The position numbers were made by a program, and so were the translations under genes. Shown piece after piece: positions 25,201 through 36,910 of a stretch of DNA of 64,000 nucleotides (the stretch's first letter is position 1; each line of letters starts with the position of its first letter). A model generated the notes under the pieces. The model worked only from the letters and a program-made list of their open reading frames with translations. It searched no databases and had not been told where the DNA came from. The stretch is from Terebella lapidaria (taxonomy: Eukaryota > Annelida > Polychaeta > Terebellida > Terebellidae): the NCBI GenBank assembly GCA_949152475.1, contig OX424562.1, positions 25,978,209 through 26,042,208 of the forward strand, given 5' to 3'.

Positions 25201-26680
25201 GATGGTATCCTTTGGGACAGATTTAACGTTTGCCAGCAGTGACACCGACTCAGTGGTATGAATGTAAGTAAGTATCAATCTATTACCACCAATACAGCCA
25301 AATTTTGATGATTCCAAAAACAAACATGGAAATACAACATTTTGCAATAGAAACAAAGCCCAACCAAATACTTTGTCAAAAGACACACTGGTGTCATCTG
25401 GGGCAGACAGTGTGTTAAAAGTAGTTGTTTCTACTGTACACCTGATGGAATTAGTACACAACTGCCCAACAACATATGAAAATAATTTAGAAATCCGAAG
25501 CAAACCCCATGGAATAGATATATGACAAGTACATAAGTACCTAATCACAAGCCAGAAGGCTACTGAGTTGATGGTATCCTCGGGGACAGATTCAACATCC
25601 GCCAGCAGTGACACTGACTCAGTGGCATGAATGTAAGCACAATCTATTACCACCAATACAGTCAGATTTTGATGATGGCAATAACATATGTAAATTAAAC
25701 ATTCTGCAATAGAAACAAAGCCCAACCAAATAGTTTATCCAAAGCCCCGCTGGCGTCATAAGAGGCAGACAGTGTGTTAAATGTAGTTGTTTCTACTGTA
25801 CACTTGATGGAATTAGTTTACAAGTGCCCAACAACCTATGAAAATAATTTAGAAATCCGAAACACACCCAATGGAACAGATAGATGACAAGTACATAAGT
25901 ACCTAATCACAAGCCAGAAGGCTACTGAGTTGATGGTATCCTCGGGGACAGATTCAAGGTCCGCCAGCAGTGACACTGACTCAGTGGTATGAAAGTAAGT
26001 ATCAATCTATTACCATCAATAGAAAATGGTGGTAATTGATAATACATTCACCTGTAAGCTTCATATTTGTATAATTCCACTAACAATACTGGAAAAGATT
26101 CTATGCTACACCTGAGATCGACAGCATAGATGTTTATCTCCACATTCGCACTCCAATATAATACCCGAATGTAAGTATCAATCTATTACCACCAATACAG
26201 CCAAAAATTGATGATTCCAATAACGAACGTAAAATACAACATTTTGCAATAGAAACAAAGCCCGACCAAATACCTTATCAAAAGACACATTCGAATATCA
26301 CGAATGAGCTATATTTGGCTGATGTTGACGATTTATAATCCTTTCACATGGGTTGCCATCAACATTCACACTCGCCTTGGATTCACACTGACAAGTCGTC
26401 GGGAAATTTCTATCCCTCACAGAAAATGACAATGGGTTCTCTTATACCCTTCGTCCTTTTTTCTGTTACAATTGAACCCAGATTAGAAAGGCAAGATGAT
26501 TTCTCAAAGGAAACACATAAATATTATCCGATTCTAGGATACATTCTCGGTGACACTTTACGCTGCCGGTGACTGATTAGTTTTCTGTGTTATTTCCACT
26601 GTTCCTTACGAGTAAAAAAATAAAACACAAACTAGCCTAGAAGTTCAGATATTTGGTCTCAAAATAGCGCTAAGGTCCTT
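22215..26680 (+). repeat. 4.1-kb tandem unit, copy 3 of 3, with one extra sub-repeat
   Basis: This copy is 4,466 bp long, 357 bp more than copies 1 and 2. The excess is explained by an additional sub-repeat beginning at 25,633; the others begin at 24,539, 24,901, 25,264, 25,995 (partial) and 26,171 (partial). The first half is nearly identical to copies 1 and 2, while the second half is more like the single unit in block B, which also has the extra sub-repeat. It ends at GTCCTT, followed by the unduplicated flank. Confidence 0.9.
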
Positions 26681-28040
26681 GGTGATATTATGGATAGTTT
26701 TGTCGATTCAGTAACATTTATTTCACCGACAGTGTGTGCAGCAACAGAACGGAATCATGCGATGAATTACGTATCATCAGCAATTGATAAATATTTTAAC
26801 AAGCGACAAGCCTGAGCAATTGATACAAGTGTACAAGATACATGTGGGTTTGGTATTCTTGGGTACAATTTTTGGTAGATCTAAGCACGTTCACAAATTG
26901 AATAAAAAATGGAAAAATAGCACAGGACATGAAATTGTTGAAGAGTGTATTCATGTCCAAGGAAGCCTTGTAACTGTATCTGAAATGTGTACACACCACA
27001 ATGTTCTAACGGAAATTAGAATTACTTATCGGACATAATGCACTGCGTCCATCAGTCTAATATCCTGTTTACGTCTCAAACGTTATTTCTTTATTTTATT
27101 GTTAGCGAAATGATATTATAAGGCACTCATTTGATTAGATACTTGATATTACATGAATGCTAATATGGTCTTTCACCGACCATATTATATATACAGTGTA
27201 TGTCGCGGATTCCACAGTCTGTTTTCTGTATTGTTAAATGGATATTTGCCTGTGTACATATGATGGGTTTTTCGAAGTAACACAATGTGTTTGATAGGCA
27301 GCTGTACAAATAAAGCAGAATACCGACTGTCAATCTCACAGCGTGAATTTTGGTTGAATGTGTTATTCTATATATACACGTGACCTCTATTCTTGACCTC
27401 TCCCCTTGCCATCATCTGGTGTATTCCTGTACGATATGAGCATACTAGCTCATGGAAACGAAAACTTGCAATGGCAGAAAAGTTAATCATCGTTATCGTT
27501 GATTATCGCTAACTGTTACCTTCTATTGATACTAACTAGCACCAAATATGTCAGGATTCAGTAACGTGCCCAGGGAGTACTCTATTTCTATGCATGATGA
27601 ATTAATGCTAGTATTTATTTGAAAAAAAAACTTTAATCGAATGAATACTGAACAGGCAAAGAACGTGTGTAAATGGGTCTCAAGGAACCATTTACATATA
27701 ATTGCATATAAAGCAATTCTACCCCGGAGTATTGAGGTGTACGCTAACCTTGGGGACACGAAATCTCATTCAGAGGGATCGCACAATGTTTTGTTTTTCT
27801 ATTATCACACCTGGGCCCTACCTTTGAATGTGAAACATACAATTGCTGTTCCGCAATAACGTGCCACACCAAGGACGTCATCATGTCAAAGCAACCATTT
27901 CATTTGCAGTGAACGGTCTGACCTTTAACGTCTTGTGGTTGTGTGCTTTTGTTGATCACACGTTTTTGCTAGAAGAGATTTGATATCGATTGGATTGAAG
28001 TATCGAAGAGTAATTAGATCATAGATGCATTCATTTTATC
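26681..28040 (+). repeat. Block A downstream flank
   Basis: Matches block B 61,668-62,677 and 63,669-64,000 at high similarity. The two parts meet in block A at TA (27,699-27,700), which is the uninterrupted target of the pogo-like insertion in block B. Open frames here (for example 26,784-27,038) are broken by small indels in the other copy, so no gene is called. The match is still running at the right edge of the window. Confidence 0.85.
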
Positions 28041-28740
28041 TTGTGAAAACAAGCAGAAAGGTAAATCGAAAATTAGGAGCTAAAAGTGCAAATTGAAAAA
28101 AGTCCTGTGATTGTCTCATATAACGAACATGTGAGATTGGAAAGGTGATTTTGCATTATGTCGTTAAGTAGATGAGATATGCTACAATGTACGCGAGAAA
28201 ATTATAACCAACCGATGAGAGCATGTTATTCTCATATGTTTTTAGAGATAAACACCAATTTTATGGTGTTTAGTATGCCGGCAGTGACTTCCTCCTTCAT
28301 CCGTATACTTCTGAAGCACCCATTCACAAGTGCTACTGCGTGCGGTGCTATGAGGATCACGGTTATAGTGCCACATCTGTAAGAATGCAATGTAAATTAT
28401 CATTATCCATAATTATCTGGAACTGCCTGTCTGGGTTTGGAACAACAAAGTGATAAAATGCCATCAGTTCAAGGGATGTTTTACTTCAACTTGTAGCCTA
28501 CCTACGTCGTAGGGCATGGCAACTTTCCTGTGACATCTGTTGTCGTGACAACGGGGCTCCTATAATAATAGATAAGTAATTTAATATGAAGTGTGTGTTG
28601 TTCCATTGAAGAAGAATCTCTCATTTTGCCAATTCATCATTCTTAAAGGAACACTGTCGTAAGAAATGACGAGTAATTGTGATCAGTCTGCATGTATATG
28701 TCAATCCATGATATTTTAATATCTCACCTGATTTTAATTG
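28041..28740. other. Intergenic; nothing recognised
   Basis: Start of the spacer between the blocks. No conserved frame, RNA gene or element end was seen. Confidence 0.5.
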
Positions 28741-28749
28741 TTTGTTGGA

Positions 28750-29040
28750 TTACACCAGTTCTAACTCTTCCTTCCTGAGACAGTGGCGTATATTGGTTTG
28801 TCGACCTTGACACGTTTTTCTGACATCAGACGCTGTGACAGCTAGCCACATCACTGCTGGCGTTTGCGGGAAACGATATCATTGTGATGGTGTAGGAGAC
28901 CATCTGCAGGACCTGAAACCTTCGTAACCTCGTCTGCTATTGTCACTGCGCAGAGTTGCTCCCCGATGACGGTTTGCATTATGGAAGGTAAGGTTGATTG
29001 ATATGTACCAACTTTGATGTATTGTCCACTGCTGTTGGAA
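28750..29040 (+). repeat. Unidentified dispersed repeat, inverted copy at 36,640-36,910
   Basis: Shared landmarks with the reverse complement of the second copy are GTGATGGTGTAG, ATCTGCAGGACCTGAA, GTAACCTCGTCTGCTATT and CGGTTTGCATTAT. Similarity fades at both sides. Neither copy contains a long frame and the family is unknown. Confidence 0.7.
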
Positions 29041-29432
29041 GATAATATTGCTGTACCGTTATTATGATAACTCGTATGACAACCTGTCCATTTGTCAGAT
29101 GCGAAACGTTTTTAATGAATAAATTTGTCATGACGAGCATTGTTGGTAGGAATTATAGTCTTCGTTCACATTCCTTAAACAAAGCAGCCTTGTACATGTC
29201 TAATGGTCTTCAAAAGTTTTATTGCATATCAGCTATATCGCATATCTTTTTTGGCATTACAAAGAAAAGTACATACAAAATAACGTGTAATTAACACAGC
29301 AGGACCACTCGAAGACGATAAGAGAAAAATCTTCTGTGTTGTGTCATTCGTGGTCAGCTGTTTCTCAATATTACGACGGGTCAATTTATATTAACACTGA
29401 TTAATGATCTGATGTGTATACTTGTAAGCTGA

Positions 29433-29783
29433 TAATAATAATTGTAGGTTTTTATATAGCGCTTTCTAACGTTTTCCAACATTCTCAAAGCGCTTTACAA
29501 TTATTACCCCCGATTTTTATGGCCTGTAACCACTTTCCGACCACCGTCCATAGACAATCACCTGTAAGGCTGCCACTGGCGCAAGGTGATTAGGTCACAC
29601 ATACATTAGCAAACACTGCCAATCGGGTACTCATTTGTACGACTGAGTGAACCGCGACACATGGTGATACACACCTTGCCCAAGTTAGACAGTCAACACA
29701 ACAGCGCCAGCGCGATGGCTCGAACCAGCAACCTGCTGGTCACGAGGAGAGCGCTTTAACTGACTGCGCTACCTGCCCTCACA
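29433..29783 (-). mobile_element. tRNA-derived SINE
   Basis: Read on the minus strand, the head begins GGGCAGGTAGCGCAGTCAG. It has an A-box-like TAGCGCAGTCAG (29,760-29,771) and a B box, GGTTCGAGCC (29,717-29,726), spaced as in a tRNA gene. The 3' part has the paired motifs GCGCTTTGAG and AGCGCTATATAAA, followed by an ATT-rich tail. This tail resembles that of widespread metazoan SINEs, possibly the Nin-type conserved-domain group. The first 26 bp of the head are duplicated just outside (29,788-29,813). Confidence 0.8.
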
Positions 29784-29829
29784 TCCTCAACTGACTGCGC
29801 TACCTGCCCTCACAGCTACCTGCCTACCT

Positions 29830-30957
29830 GCCTTGATACAGGTATTCTTCCCAGTCATTTCGTTGAAAAAAGCTTTTAACTAACTCAACAGTGATGAGGT
29901 GTCTCTCGGGATGTTCTCGTGTGTCTTTTACATTTCACCTACAATAACACAGGAACATTATAAACGTAATTCAGCAATCTCATAATCTATCAATAACATC
30001 ATACTGTGAGTAACTGGAGAGGAAACAAGATGCCTAGCAAATCGAATGAAACAGTTCATTTCAAACTTGGCTGTAGCGATACCCCATTTTATTATGTGAC
30101 ATAGAATGTAACCCTGACTTCAGCCATTAATCCATCCACTCGATAGCCAATATTGATGTTTCCATGTACGTTGCTGTCAGGAATTATTAGAGGTCTAGTT
30201 TGGTACTGCTTTCAGCTTTAAACCACCCCATTCACCCACCGATGGTCAATCGAAGTTATTCAGTAACGCTTTGTTTTGTACACGGAATGTTTATACCCAC
30301 AATATCGTTTTTTCCAGATTTATTCCTTTGCAGATGAAATCTTTTTATAGTCAAGAATCACTTAAAGTCTTTCTTCTTAAATTAAACTTAAAGTTAAAGA
30401 TAAACTTAAAGTTTATCTCTTCCCGTTGTAGACACGAAAATACTCTCTTTTTAGGCGCACTTGGAACCGATGGAATGAAACGCAGCACTTGATTGCATTT
30501 ATTGACCTGGGGCTTTTCAAGTGCATTGTCGTTATGACACCCGCCTGTTTTTCCGACACTTTTTCACCTTGAACAGATAATGCATATAATCACAACGAAC
30601 AGAGCAGCTCCCTCAATATCACAAATTCTTCACGCTTAACACTCAACTACACTAAATGTAAAAAAAAATACATATTGGACGACTTTTCATGTGCATCAGT
30701 GCAGTCGGCTTGCACTGCATAACCGATTAAGTAAACTTGATCTTAGTCTGCACGTGCACATACTCGTCCCTGATGATACCCAGGATAATTATTAATTGAG
30801 GATAGAATGATATTTTTTACAGATGGATGCACTCTCATAAAAATAGATAATTTTTCATGGTTCTTCATTGATTTGACCTTGATAACAAGCAGTTTGGAAA
30901 CATGACTTTCATTCTCAATATTTCTCCTGGTATAAATATTAACAAATATTGACTTTT
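29830..30957. other. Intergenic; nothing recognised
   Basis: AT-rich sequence with a short AACTTAAAGTT-type inverted run near 30,380-30,420. No frame or element could be supported. Confidence 0.45.
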
Positions 30958-30962
30958 GCTGA

Positions 30963-31063
30963 GGTTGGTACGTGACTATCTTCACTTGTTGGAAAGTTGT
31001 ATTCACAGAGCTGGAAAGTTGTATTACAACTTCCCAACAAGTGAAGACAATCACGTATCAACC
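30963..31063. repeat. Stem-loop with 39-bp arms and a 23-nt loop
   Basis: The arm 30,963-31,001 is the reverse complement of 31,025-31,063 at 35 of 39 positions. The common core is TCTTCACTTGTTGG. It could be a foldback remnant or a structured RNA; nothing in the flanks decides this. Confidence 0.8.
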
Positions 31064-31074
31064 GAAAGCTAGAA

Positions 31075-31311
31075 TGTCATTATTTGTTTTATTATTAATT
31101 TTGTGGACAATTCAGTCCACACAGACTGAACTAAGAACACATCGACCAAGAGCACACATGGCAACAGTTATACTCTCAAAGCGCGTGATCGAGCGATGCG
31201 CGCCATCTGGCGAGGTCAGAAAAGGATCAACTAAAACTTGTATTTACCTGGGTCTCGGAAATTTCACTTTTCCAGAACATTTCGATCAGGATGTTGTAGT
31301 ATCATTTTAGT
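31075..31311 (+). CDS. Possible small secreted peptide or first exon (78 codons), weak
   Basis: From the ATG at 31,075 the frame opens with MSLFVLLLILWTIQS, which looks like a signal peptide. About 60 mostly polar residues follow, with two cysteines (in CAPSGEV and TKTC), then a stop. The frame can also be extended upstream into the adjacent stem-loop. There is no family resemblance and no second copy to test for selection. A hydrophobic start in AT-rich DNA can easily arise by chance, so this is only a candidate. Confidence 0.15.
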
Positions 31312-31659
31312 CACGTGGCCTCATTTAAACCAACCACAAACAGGAATTTTATACAGTTAATCATGTGTTGCCAGTTCTTCGTGTTGCCAGAATTTAGCAT
31401 GATAATATTTATACTGGCAAGTTTCCACGGACAAGTATTTCCACCAACGTTGTCATCTACTGGCAAATTATTCTATCGCTTTTTTCTTCGAGACAACTTG
31501 ATGGAATCTTCTCATAATTTGCATGGTGATACTTTCAGATAGCTCCCACAAATGTAAGTGTGGCGATTTTGCCCTAAGCACGCGGCAGGTGATTGTAAAC
31601 ATACATGCCATTTGTGTGGCCTTTTCGTACTTGGCCTTGTTTTGACACGCTCCGTTCGA

Positions 31660-32285
31660 GCGTGCGTTGCCACGGCGACGCATTGTAATTTACGCTCCAG
31701 TAAACTATAACAATGGATCGATTAGACCTCGCGTGCGTCCTACAGCTTGTGGTGTATTATATATACACTGGAAGCGACTCGATCGAGGAGATTGTCCGAG
31801 AGAGAATAACTAGGACGCACGCAAGGTTCGCCATGAGCTTTGCGTTCCCTGGTTCTGAGTAGAGGGCTCCTAGGGCCCTGGGGACGATTTCCATGGGGAG
31901 GCCCGGGCTGGGAGAGACAAGTTGCTGACTCGGGGGCGCAAGCCCTGTGGATCGCCAGTTCTCTCCCTTCCCGGGACGTGTGACATAGGCTCTGGCCAGC
32001 ATGTCGGACTGTACGGGGTTCCGTCCCCGAGGCAGACCGCGGCTCGCCAGGCCCCGCCAGTTAACACCGTGGTGATGAACCAGTTTCTGAACGGTGTCCG
32101 TAGGCCTGGGAGTGTCAGGTGGGCTGTTACCTGGTTACCGTTAACGCTGAAGTAGTTACCGTGTCCGCAGCGACCTCCGGTGAGCGGCCCCGCCGCAAGG
32201 ATCCGGAATAGCGGATGCGCGTCCGCAAGGACTCGGATGGGAGAGGACTATCCTCGAGGATCCCGAAGAGCGGACGGTAGTCAAT
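31660..32285. other. GC-rich, CpG-rich island of unknown origin
   Basis: About 600 bp stand out sharply from the AT-rich surroundings, with a TATATATA motif near 31,758. The rest contains many CpG and CGGA motifs, including GAGCGGACGG near the right end. No long frame or tRNA is present. It abuts a copy of the ~365-bp repeat at 32,286. It could be a promoter island or part of an old mobile element; I cannot assign it. Confidence 0.4.
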
Positions 32286-32545
32286 AACTTTACATAAGTA
32301 TCAACCCGTTACAAACGTTACAACCAGATTTTGATAATACCAATAGCAGACCTAAGATACAACATTTTGGAATAAAAACAAAGCCAGAACAGATATTCAC
32401 AGCAAATACAACACTGACGCCATCAGGGCTAGAGAGTGTATGACATATAGTTGTTTCTAACATACACTAAAGGGAATTAACATACAACTGTCCATCAACC
32501 TACTAAAACAATTTAGACATCTGAAATAAACAAACCTGTTCACCT
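32286..32545 (+). repeat. Dispersed diverged copy of the ~365-bp repeat
   Basis: Shows AAGTATCAACCCGTTAC, GATTTTGATAATACCAATA, ATACAACATTTTGGAATA and GTTGTTTCTAACATACAC in the same order as the sub-repeats of the 4.1-kb unit, with more changes and an earlier 3' end. The family therefore exists outside the tandem units. Confidence 0.75.
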
Positions 32546-33179
32546 TCCGAACAAAATTGGACAGTCTTTCAACTCAAAATATTGCCATTTACTCGTATTG
32601 GGAGAGTATGTGGATTGTTCAGCGTGATTGGTCGCAGATACAGTTTATATCACGGGGGAATTATAGCAATAGACATGGAACCAACACCCGACCATGAAGT
32701 ATTCCGAGCGAACAAAACCGAGTTTATTATCCCGCCTCTTTTAAAGTGAGTATTTCATGGCTCACCATGAGCTCTTTCATGGCTCATGTATTACCATCGT
32801 GAAGTTCGAAAGAAAATATACGTCTTCCTGCATATTTGTCATGATGCATGATGACGTCCATAGAATTGCTCAAACGCAGCTATCAGTCTTGTTAAAATAT
32901 GTCCTCGTCGTAGCAGTTTAGAGACTGAGCACTTCCATAAACAAAATCCTCATATCTGCAACTGGCTCTGGTATAGCGTATCAGTTTTGATACAAACACA
33001 CTAGGTGCCATAGGAATGTTGCTACTCAGGCTATGTAAGATCACATGCTTTTATGAAATTAGCATTTATAGTGAAACTAATTAATTTTCACACGTGCGAA
33101 AATTGATCAAGTATAAAAGTGAACATGCCAAGAGAGCATAATCCAACTAAGACATTAACCTATGACAGTATGCCGATCT

Positions 33180-33960
33180 GCAAATGATGCGGTCCTATTC
33201 CTTTACCAGTTTTCCGAACAAATTGCCTGTCATGTTACTAGACGTAGCTGTAAAAAAACTAGTTACATCATCTAACATGAAACTGTATATGAAACTGGGT
33301 ACCACAAACGAACAATTAATTATAGATATCGAACCCTCTCAGTTACCAATAAGTGTCATTATCCAATACTCTAACCTTGGAATTGATAAATGTTTTTGAA
33401 GAAAATAATGGTGCCGTTTTACCGCATGAGTGTATCAGGATTCTTGATGGAAACGCCGTGGCAATAAAAAAAAGCATAAATATCAGATAGCTACGGCGGC
33501 TATAGCTAGAGCTGATCGTTTGGTTTTGATATTTGAAACAGTTTTGCAAAAGAAAATGTCATATCATTATTACACAAAAGATTTTCGTGATTACCGTTTG
33601 AATACAAAGCAATGTTTGGTAGCACTCTTTTTCAGCTGCTGAAATTGGTTGATGCCATGAAGAACATACACGAACCAGTTCATCTGATTGACAGTCATCT
33701 CCTGGACGTGTTCTCTGACCAAAAACATTGTCCCAAAGGATTCAAGTAGTGCTTTGCCAGCAAAAATCTACCAAACTTCGTTAGTTATGATGATCATCAT
33801 TTGTTTGATGTACACTCATACATGTGCGTGATCAATTTGAAATTAATCATATCAGACTCGAAAATCTCAGCTCTCTGCAGTCGGTGCAGTCTAATTCCTG
33901 TCAATAGAGCCGTCCCTGCTGATACAATTTTTACATTTTTATAAATCGTGCCTCAAATTT
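33180..33960 (+). repeat. Unidentified spacer repeat, copy 1
   Basis: Direct copies lie at about 37,140-37,780 and, in part, at 42,075-42,260. Shared landmarks are GGAATTGATA, CAAACTTCGTTAG, GTGCGTGATCAATTTGAA, ATATCTCAGCT-like and GTGCAGTCTAATTCCT. All copies are diverged and none has a consistent coding frame. Confidence 0.65.
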
Positions 33961-34152
33961 CTCCATTACATCTTGAAATAACAAGGAAATCATTGCAAAC
34001 TTCGTGAAGTTATGACGTATATTTAAAAGGTTTTTGAATGGGTCGAGATATACCTTAAAAATGCGACCAATAGGGTTTGTAAGCGAGATTTAAAACGTCA
34101 CGTTATTTTGCGATATTTCGCGTTATTTCCCAATTTTGGGACCATTCGAATA

Positions 34153-34385
34153 GGCTCTGTAAGTCTCGTTCGTCTTATGTCGTCAAATAACGTAAATGGG
34201 TACGTAATCTAGTACTTCCGGGTCCAAACAATACCACGTGGTCATTTTTGCCGGATTTCCTTGGGTTCAGAAGCACCGCAGAGAAAGATGATTTGGAATA
34301 GAATAATAAACCTTATTATTAAGTACTAGATTACGTACCCAATTACGTTATTTCACGACATAAGACGAACCGGACTTACAGAGCC
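34153..34385. mobile_element. MITE with 65-bp inverted ends, TA-flanked (Tc1/mariner-like)
   Basis: Left end 34,153-34,217 and right end 34,321-34,385 are inverted copies with about four mismatches, opening GGCTCTGTAAG. TA flanks both sides, as expected for Tc1/mariner-type target duplication. The interior is about 100 bp and non-coding. A related but poorer motif, AGGGTTTGTAAGC, lies just upstream (34,073). Confidence 0.75.
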
Positions 34386-34402
34386 TATTGCGTGGTATTA
34401 TT

Positions 34403-35681
34403 CACGGTGGCTAGGCGTTACGCGTTATTCAGGGAGTGCCGCGTAAAATCTTGAGTATTACGCGTTATTCGTGAGGAAATTGCACAGGAAACGACATAGG
34501 TCCCCACTTCAAATGAGGTGAGTTCGTGAAAAAGTTCATTTTCTTCCTGAAATTTTGTTTCCACGGAACATCCGAATGAGCAAACATCACGTATGATGAT
34601 ATGAATTACTTGCATACATCGTTATATTTATGAAAATGGACACACAGTTCGTGACAACACCCGCACGCTTGCGACTCGTTTGTAAAATATCATCGGCTAT
34701 CAATTGGAACCAACAAAGTGCATGTTGGTAAACCATAGAATGCTCGCAGAGATCTTTCTTTATTGTTACACCATGCAACGAGTTGTTTTAATGGAGTATT
34801 TTATGAAATGAGAAGCTTTTTATGGTTTACGCGTATCAGCCTGAGGGAGAAAATCTACACACGCGTTACAGCATGAGGAAACATGTGAGCGTTGTCGGGG
34901 ATGGTAGAGGTGGCAATGCATACATAGATATTTTTAAAGTATGATTTGAGGCTGCACATGTTCCAAGTACTGACGATACTTCTCATTTATCATTACCCTC
35001 CATATGTTCCCCCCAATCTTCATAAATCTGAAACTGACAATACTAAGAGCTTTTCGTGTCTTTTACACAAATGCTTACCAAGTGAAAACATTATCCCTTG
35101 AACTTGAATTTATCCCATCAATTGAGCAGTAGAAACTGGAGAAAAATTCGCATTAAAAAAAGAAATATCCCAACCTCTCAACAAAATATTTACTCATGCA
35201 CATACGCGTAATGCCCTCGCGCAAATCGCTTAAAGTATAGCAAATAAACAAATGACACAATCAACCTAGATTCGTGGCGCTTGCGACCATTGTGAAACAT
35301 TTTGAAGACAGACACATGTCAAGCCCATACTATCAATTTCATAGACCTCTCATTCTATTCACAATAATGCCGATAAATAACATTTTCAACCCCAAAACCG
35401 AGGAGAGCAGCTGTCGAAGCAAAATTGACAGATATTGTGCAGCCGAAGGTATCGCTACACTGGCTTATTTATTTAAAATTTAAACTCTCAACAACAATCA
35501 TGAATATGTGTAATGTTCCGTGCAAACCCAAATCCGACATTTCAAAACGGTAAAATTAGCGAAATTGTATTTATTCCATGCTAGGGGTCAACCATAGGCT
35601 GCCATTTCCTCACGAATAACGCGTAATACTCATGATTTTACGCGGCACTCCCTGAATAACGCGTAACGCCTAGCCACCGTG
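34403..35681. mobile_element. 1,279-bp non-autonomous DNA transposon with 78-bp terminal inverted repeats
   Basis: Ends 34,403-34,480 and 35,604-35,681 are inverted copies matching at 77 of 78 positions, starting CACGGTGGCTAGGCG. Each end contains TTACGCGTTATTC twice. The flanking TTATT (34,398-34,402 and 35,682-35,686) looks like a 5-bp target duplication. No transposase frame is present. Nearly perfect ends imply a young insertion. The end sequence does not fit a superfamily I can name with confidence. Confidence 0.88.
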
Positions 35682-35701
35682 TTATTGGCATATCGTTGTA
35701 T

Positions 35702-36450
35702 TGTTCTTAAATTTGATTTTTTATCAAAATAATTGGCCACAGGAAATAGCATGAATAATGCATAGTTCTCGAGTACAATTCAAATCCCTTGAAAGTGCTC
35801 ACGTATAGAAAACAACACGAATTCCAATGATGAGATGGTATCGGTTTGGAAATGACACCACGTTGTTCTGACTGCGGGGGGTGGGGTATATATAGACGGG
35901 GAAGATGGAGAGATAGATAAGTGTGTGGTGAAGTGATTTCCATTTTCAGCCCAACAACCTATAAAAATAATTTAGGAACCGGAACAAGCCCCATGGAATA
36001 GATATTTAAGTACATAAGTGCCTAATCACAAACCAAAAGGCTACTGAGTTGATGGTATCCTCGGGGACAGACTTAACGTCCACCAGCAGTGACACCGGCT
36101 CAGTGGTATGAATGTGAGTATCAATCTATTTCCACCAATACAGACAAATTTTGATGATTCCAATAACAAATATAAAATACAACATTTTGCAATAGAAACG
36201 AAGCCCGACCAATTACTCTATCAAAAAACATACTGGCGTTATCAGGGGCAGAGAGTGAATCCTGATATAGAAACCAAAAGGTAGATTTGTGACGTAGATG
36301 GAATTTGCATTTGTTGTAATGGACCTGCGTGTATATTTCATCACTACATGCACACAAAACACGCCAACAGATCGTAGATTTTTTGTCGATGTATAATATA
36401 TACTTCAAACAAGAGCAAATTCATCAGTTCTGATAGTATCTTATCGACAT
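35702..36450 (+). repeat. Local duplication (copy 1) containing a ~365-bp repeat copy
   Basis: The part 35,702-35,945 matches 39,091-39,330 directly (AATTTGATTTTTTATCA, GACACCA, GATAGATAG landmarks), and 36,370-36,440 matches about 39,424-39,480. Between them, 35,948-36,265 is a copy of the ~365-bp repeat that is absent from the second locus. That pattern suggests the repeat was inserted here after the duplication, or lost there. Confidence 0.65.
35948..36265 (+). repeat. Dispersed copy of the ~365-bp repeat
   Basis: Carries CCCAACAACCTATAAAAATAA, CCATGGAATAGATAT, AAAAGGCTACTGAGTTGATG, GTATCAATCTATTTCCACC and AACATTTTGCAATAGAAACG in array order. It spans a sub-repeat junction, so it derives from at least two adjacent units or from a circularly permuted copy. 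Confidence 0.85.
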
Positions 36451-36639
36451 TGGGAATGTGTACAAAACTGCTAGAAGGGAACTATGTCGTTCGATTTTAC
36501 TAGGCATCCAATCTATTGTTTCTGATCCAATTATTTTCCACTATGATGTAATTGATAGATTATAAGAGTGCTGAATTATAGTATGGTGTTTTCATAAGCA
36601 CTGATAATTTCAACAGTCTGACAGGAACAGACAATACAT

Positions 36640-36910
36640 TAAAGCTGGTACATATTAATCAACATTCATAATGCAAACCGACAGTGAGGAAAGCAATTTT
36701 GTTCTGTGAATAGCAGACGAGGTTACAAAGAATTCAGGTCCTGCAGATTGCCCTCTACACCATCACAGTTGAATTTGATATCGTTTGCTGCAGACATCAG
36801 CAGTGAAATTGCCAACTGTCATATCGTCTGACCCCTTGGAAAACTATGTCACTACTGCAAAGCCAATAAATATGTCACTTTGAATCAGGAAGGAGGTGTT
36901 GGAACTAGAT
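36640..36910 (-). repeat. Unidentified dispersed repeat, inverted partner of 28,750-29,040
   Basis: The reverse complement shows the landmarks listed for the first copy. The two lie about 8 kb apart in opposite orientation, with SINE, GC-island and DNA-transposon sequence between them. Confidence 0.7.

Noticed and set aside
26784-27038. An 84-codon frame in the block A downstream flank
   Set aside because: Small indels in block B (about 61,790-61,900) shift the frame, so it is not maintained.
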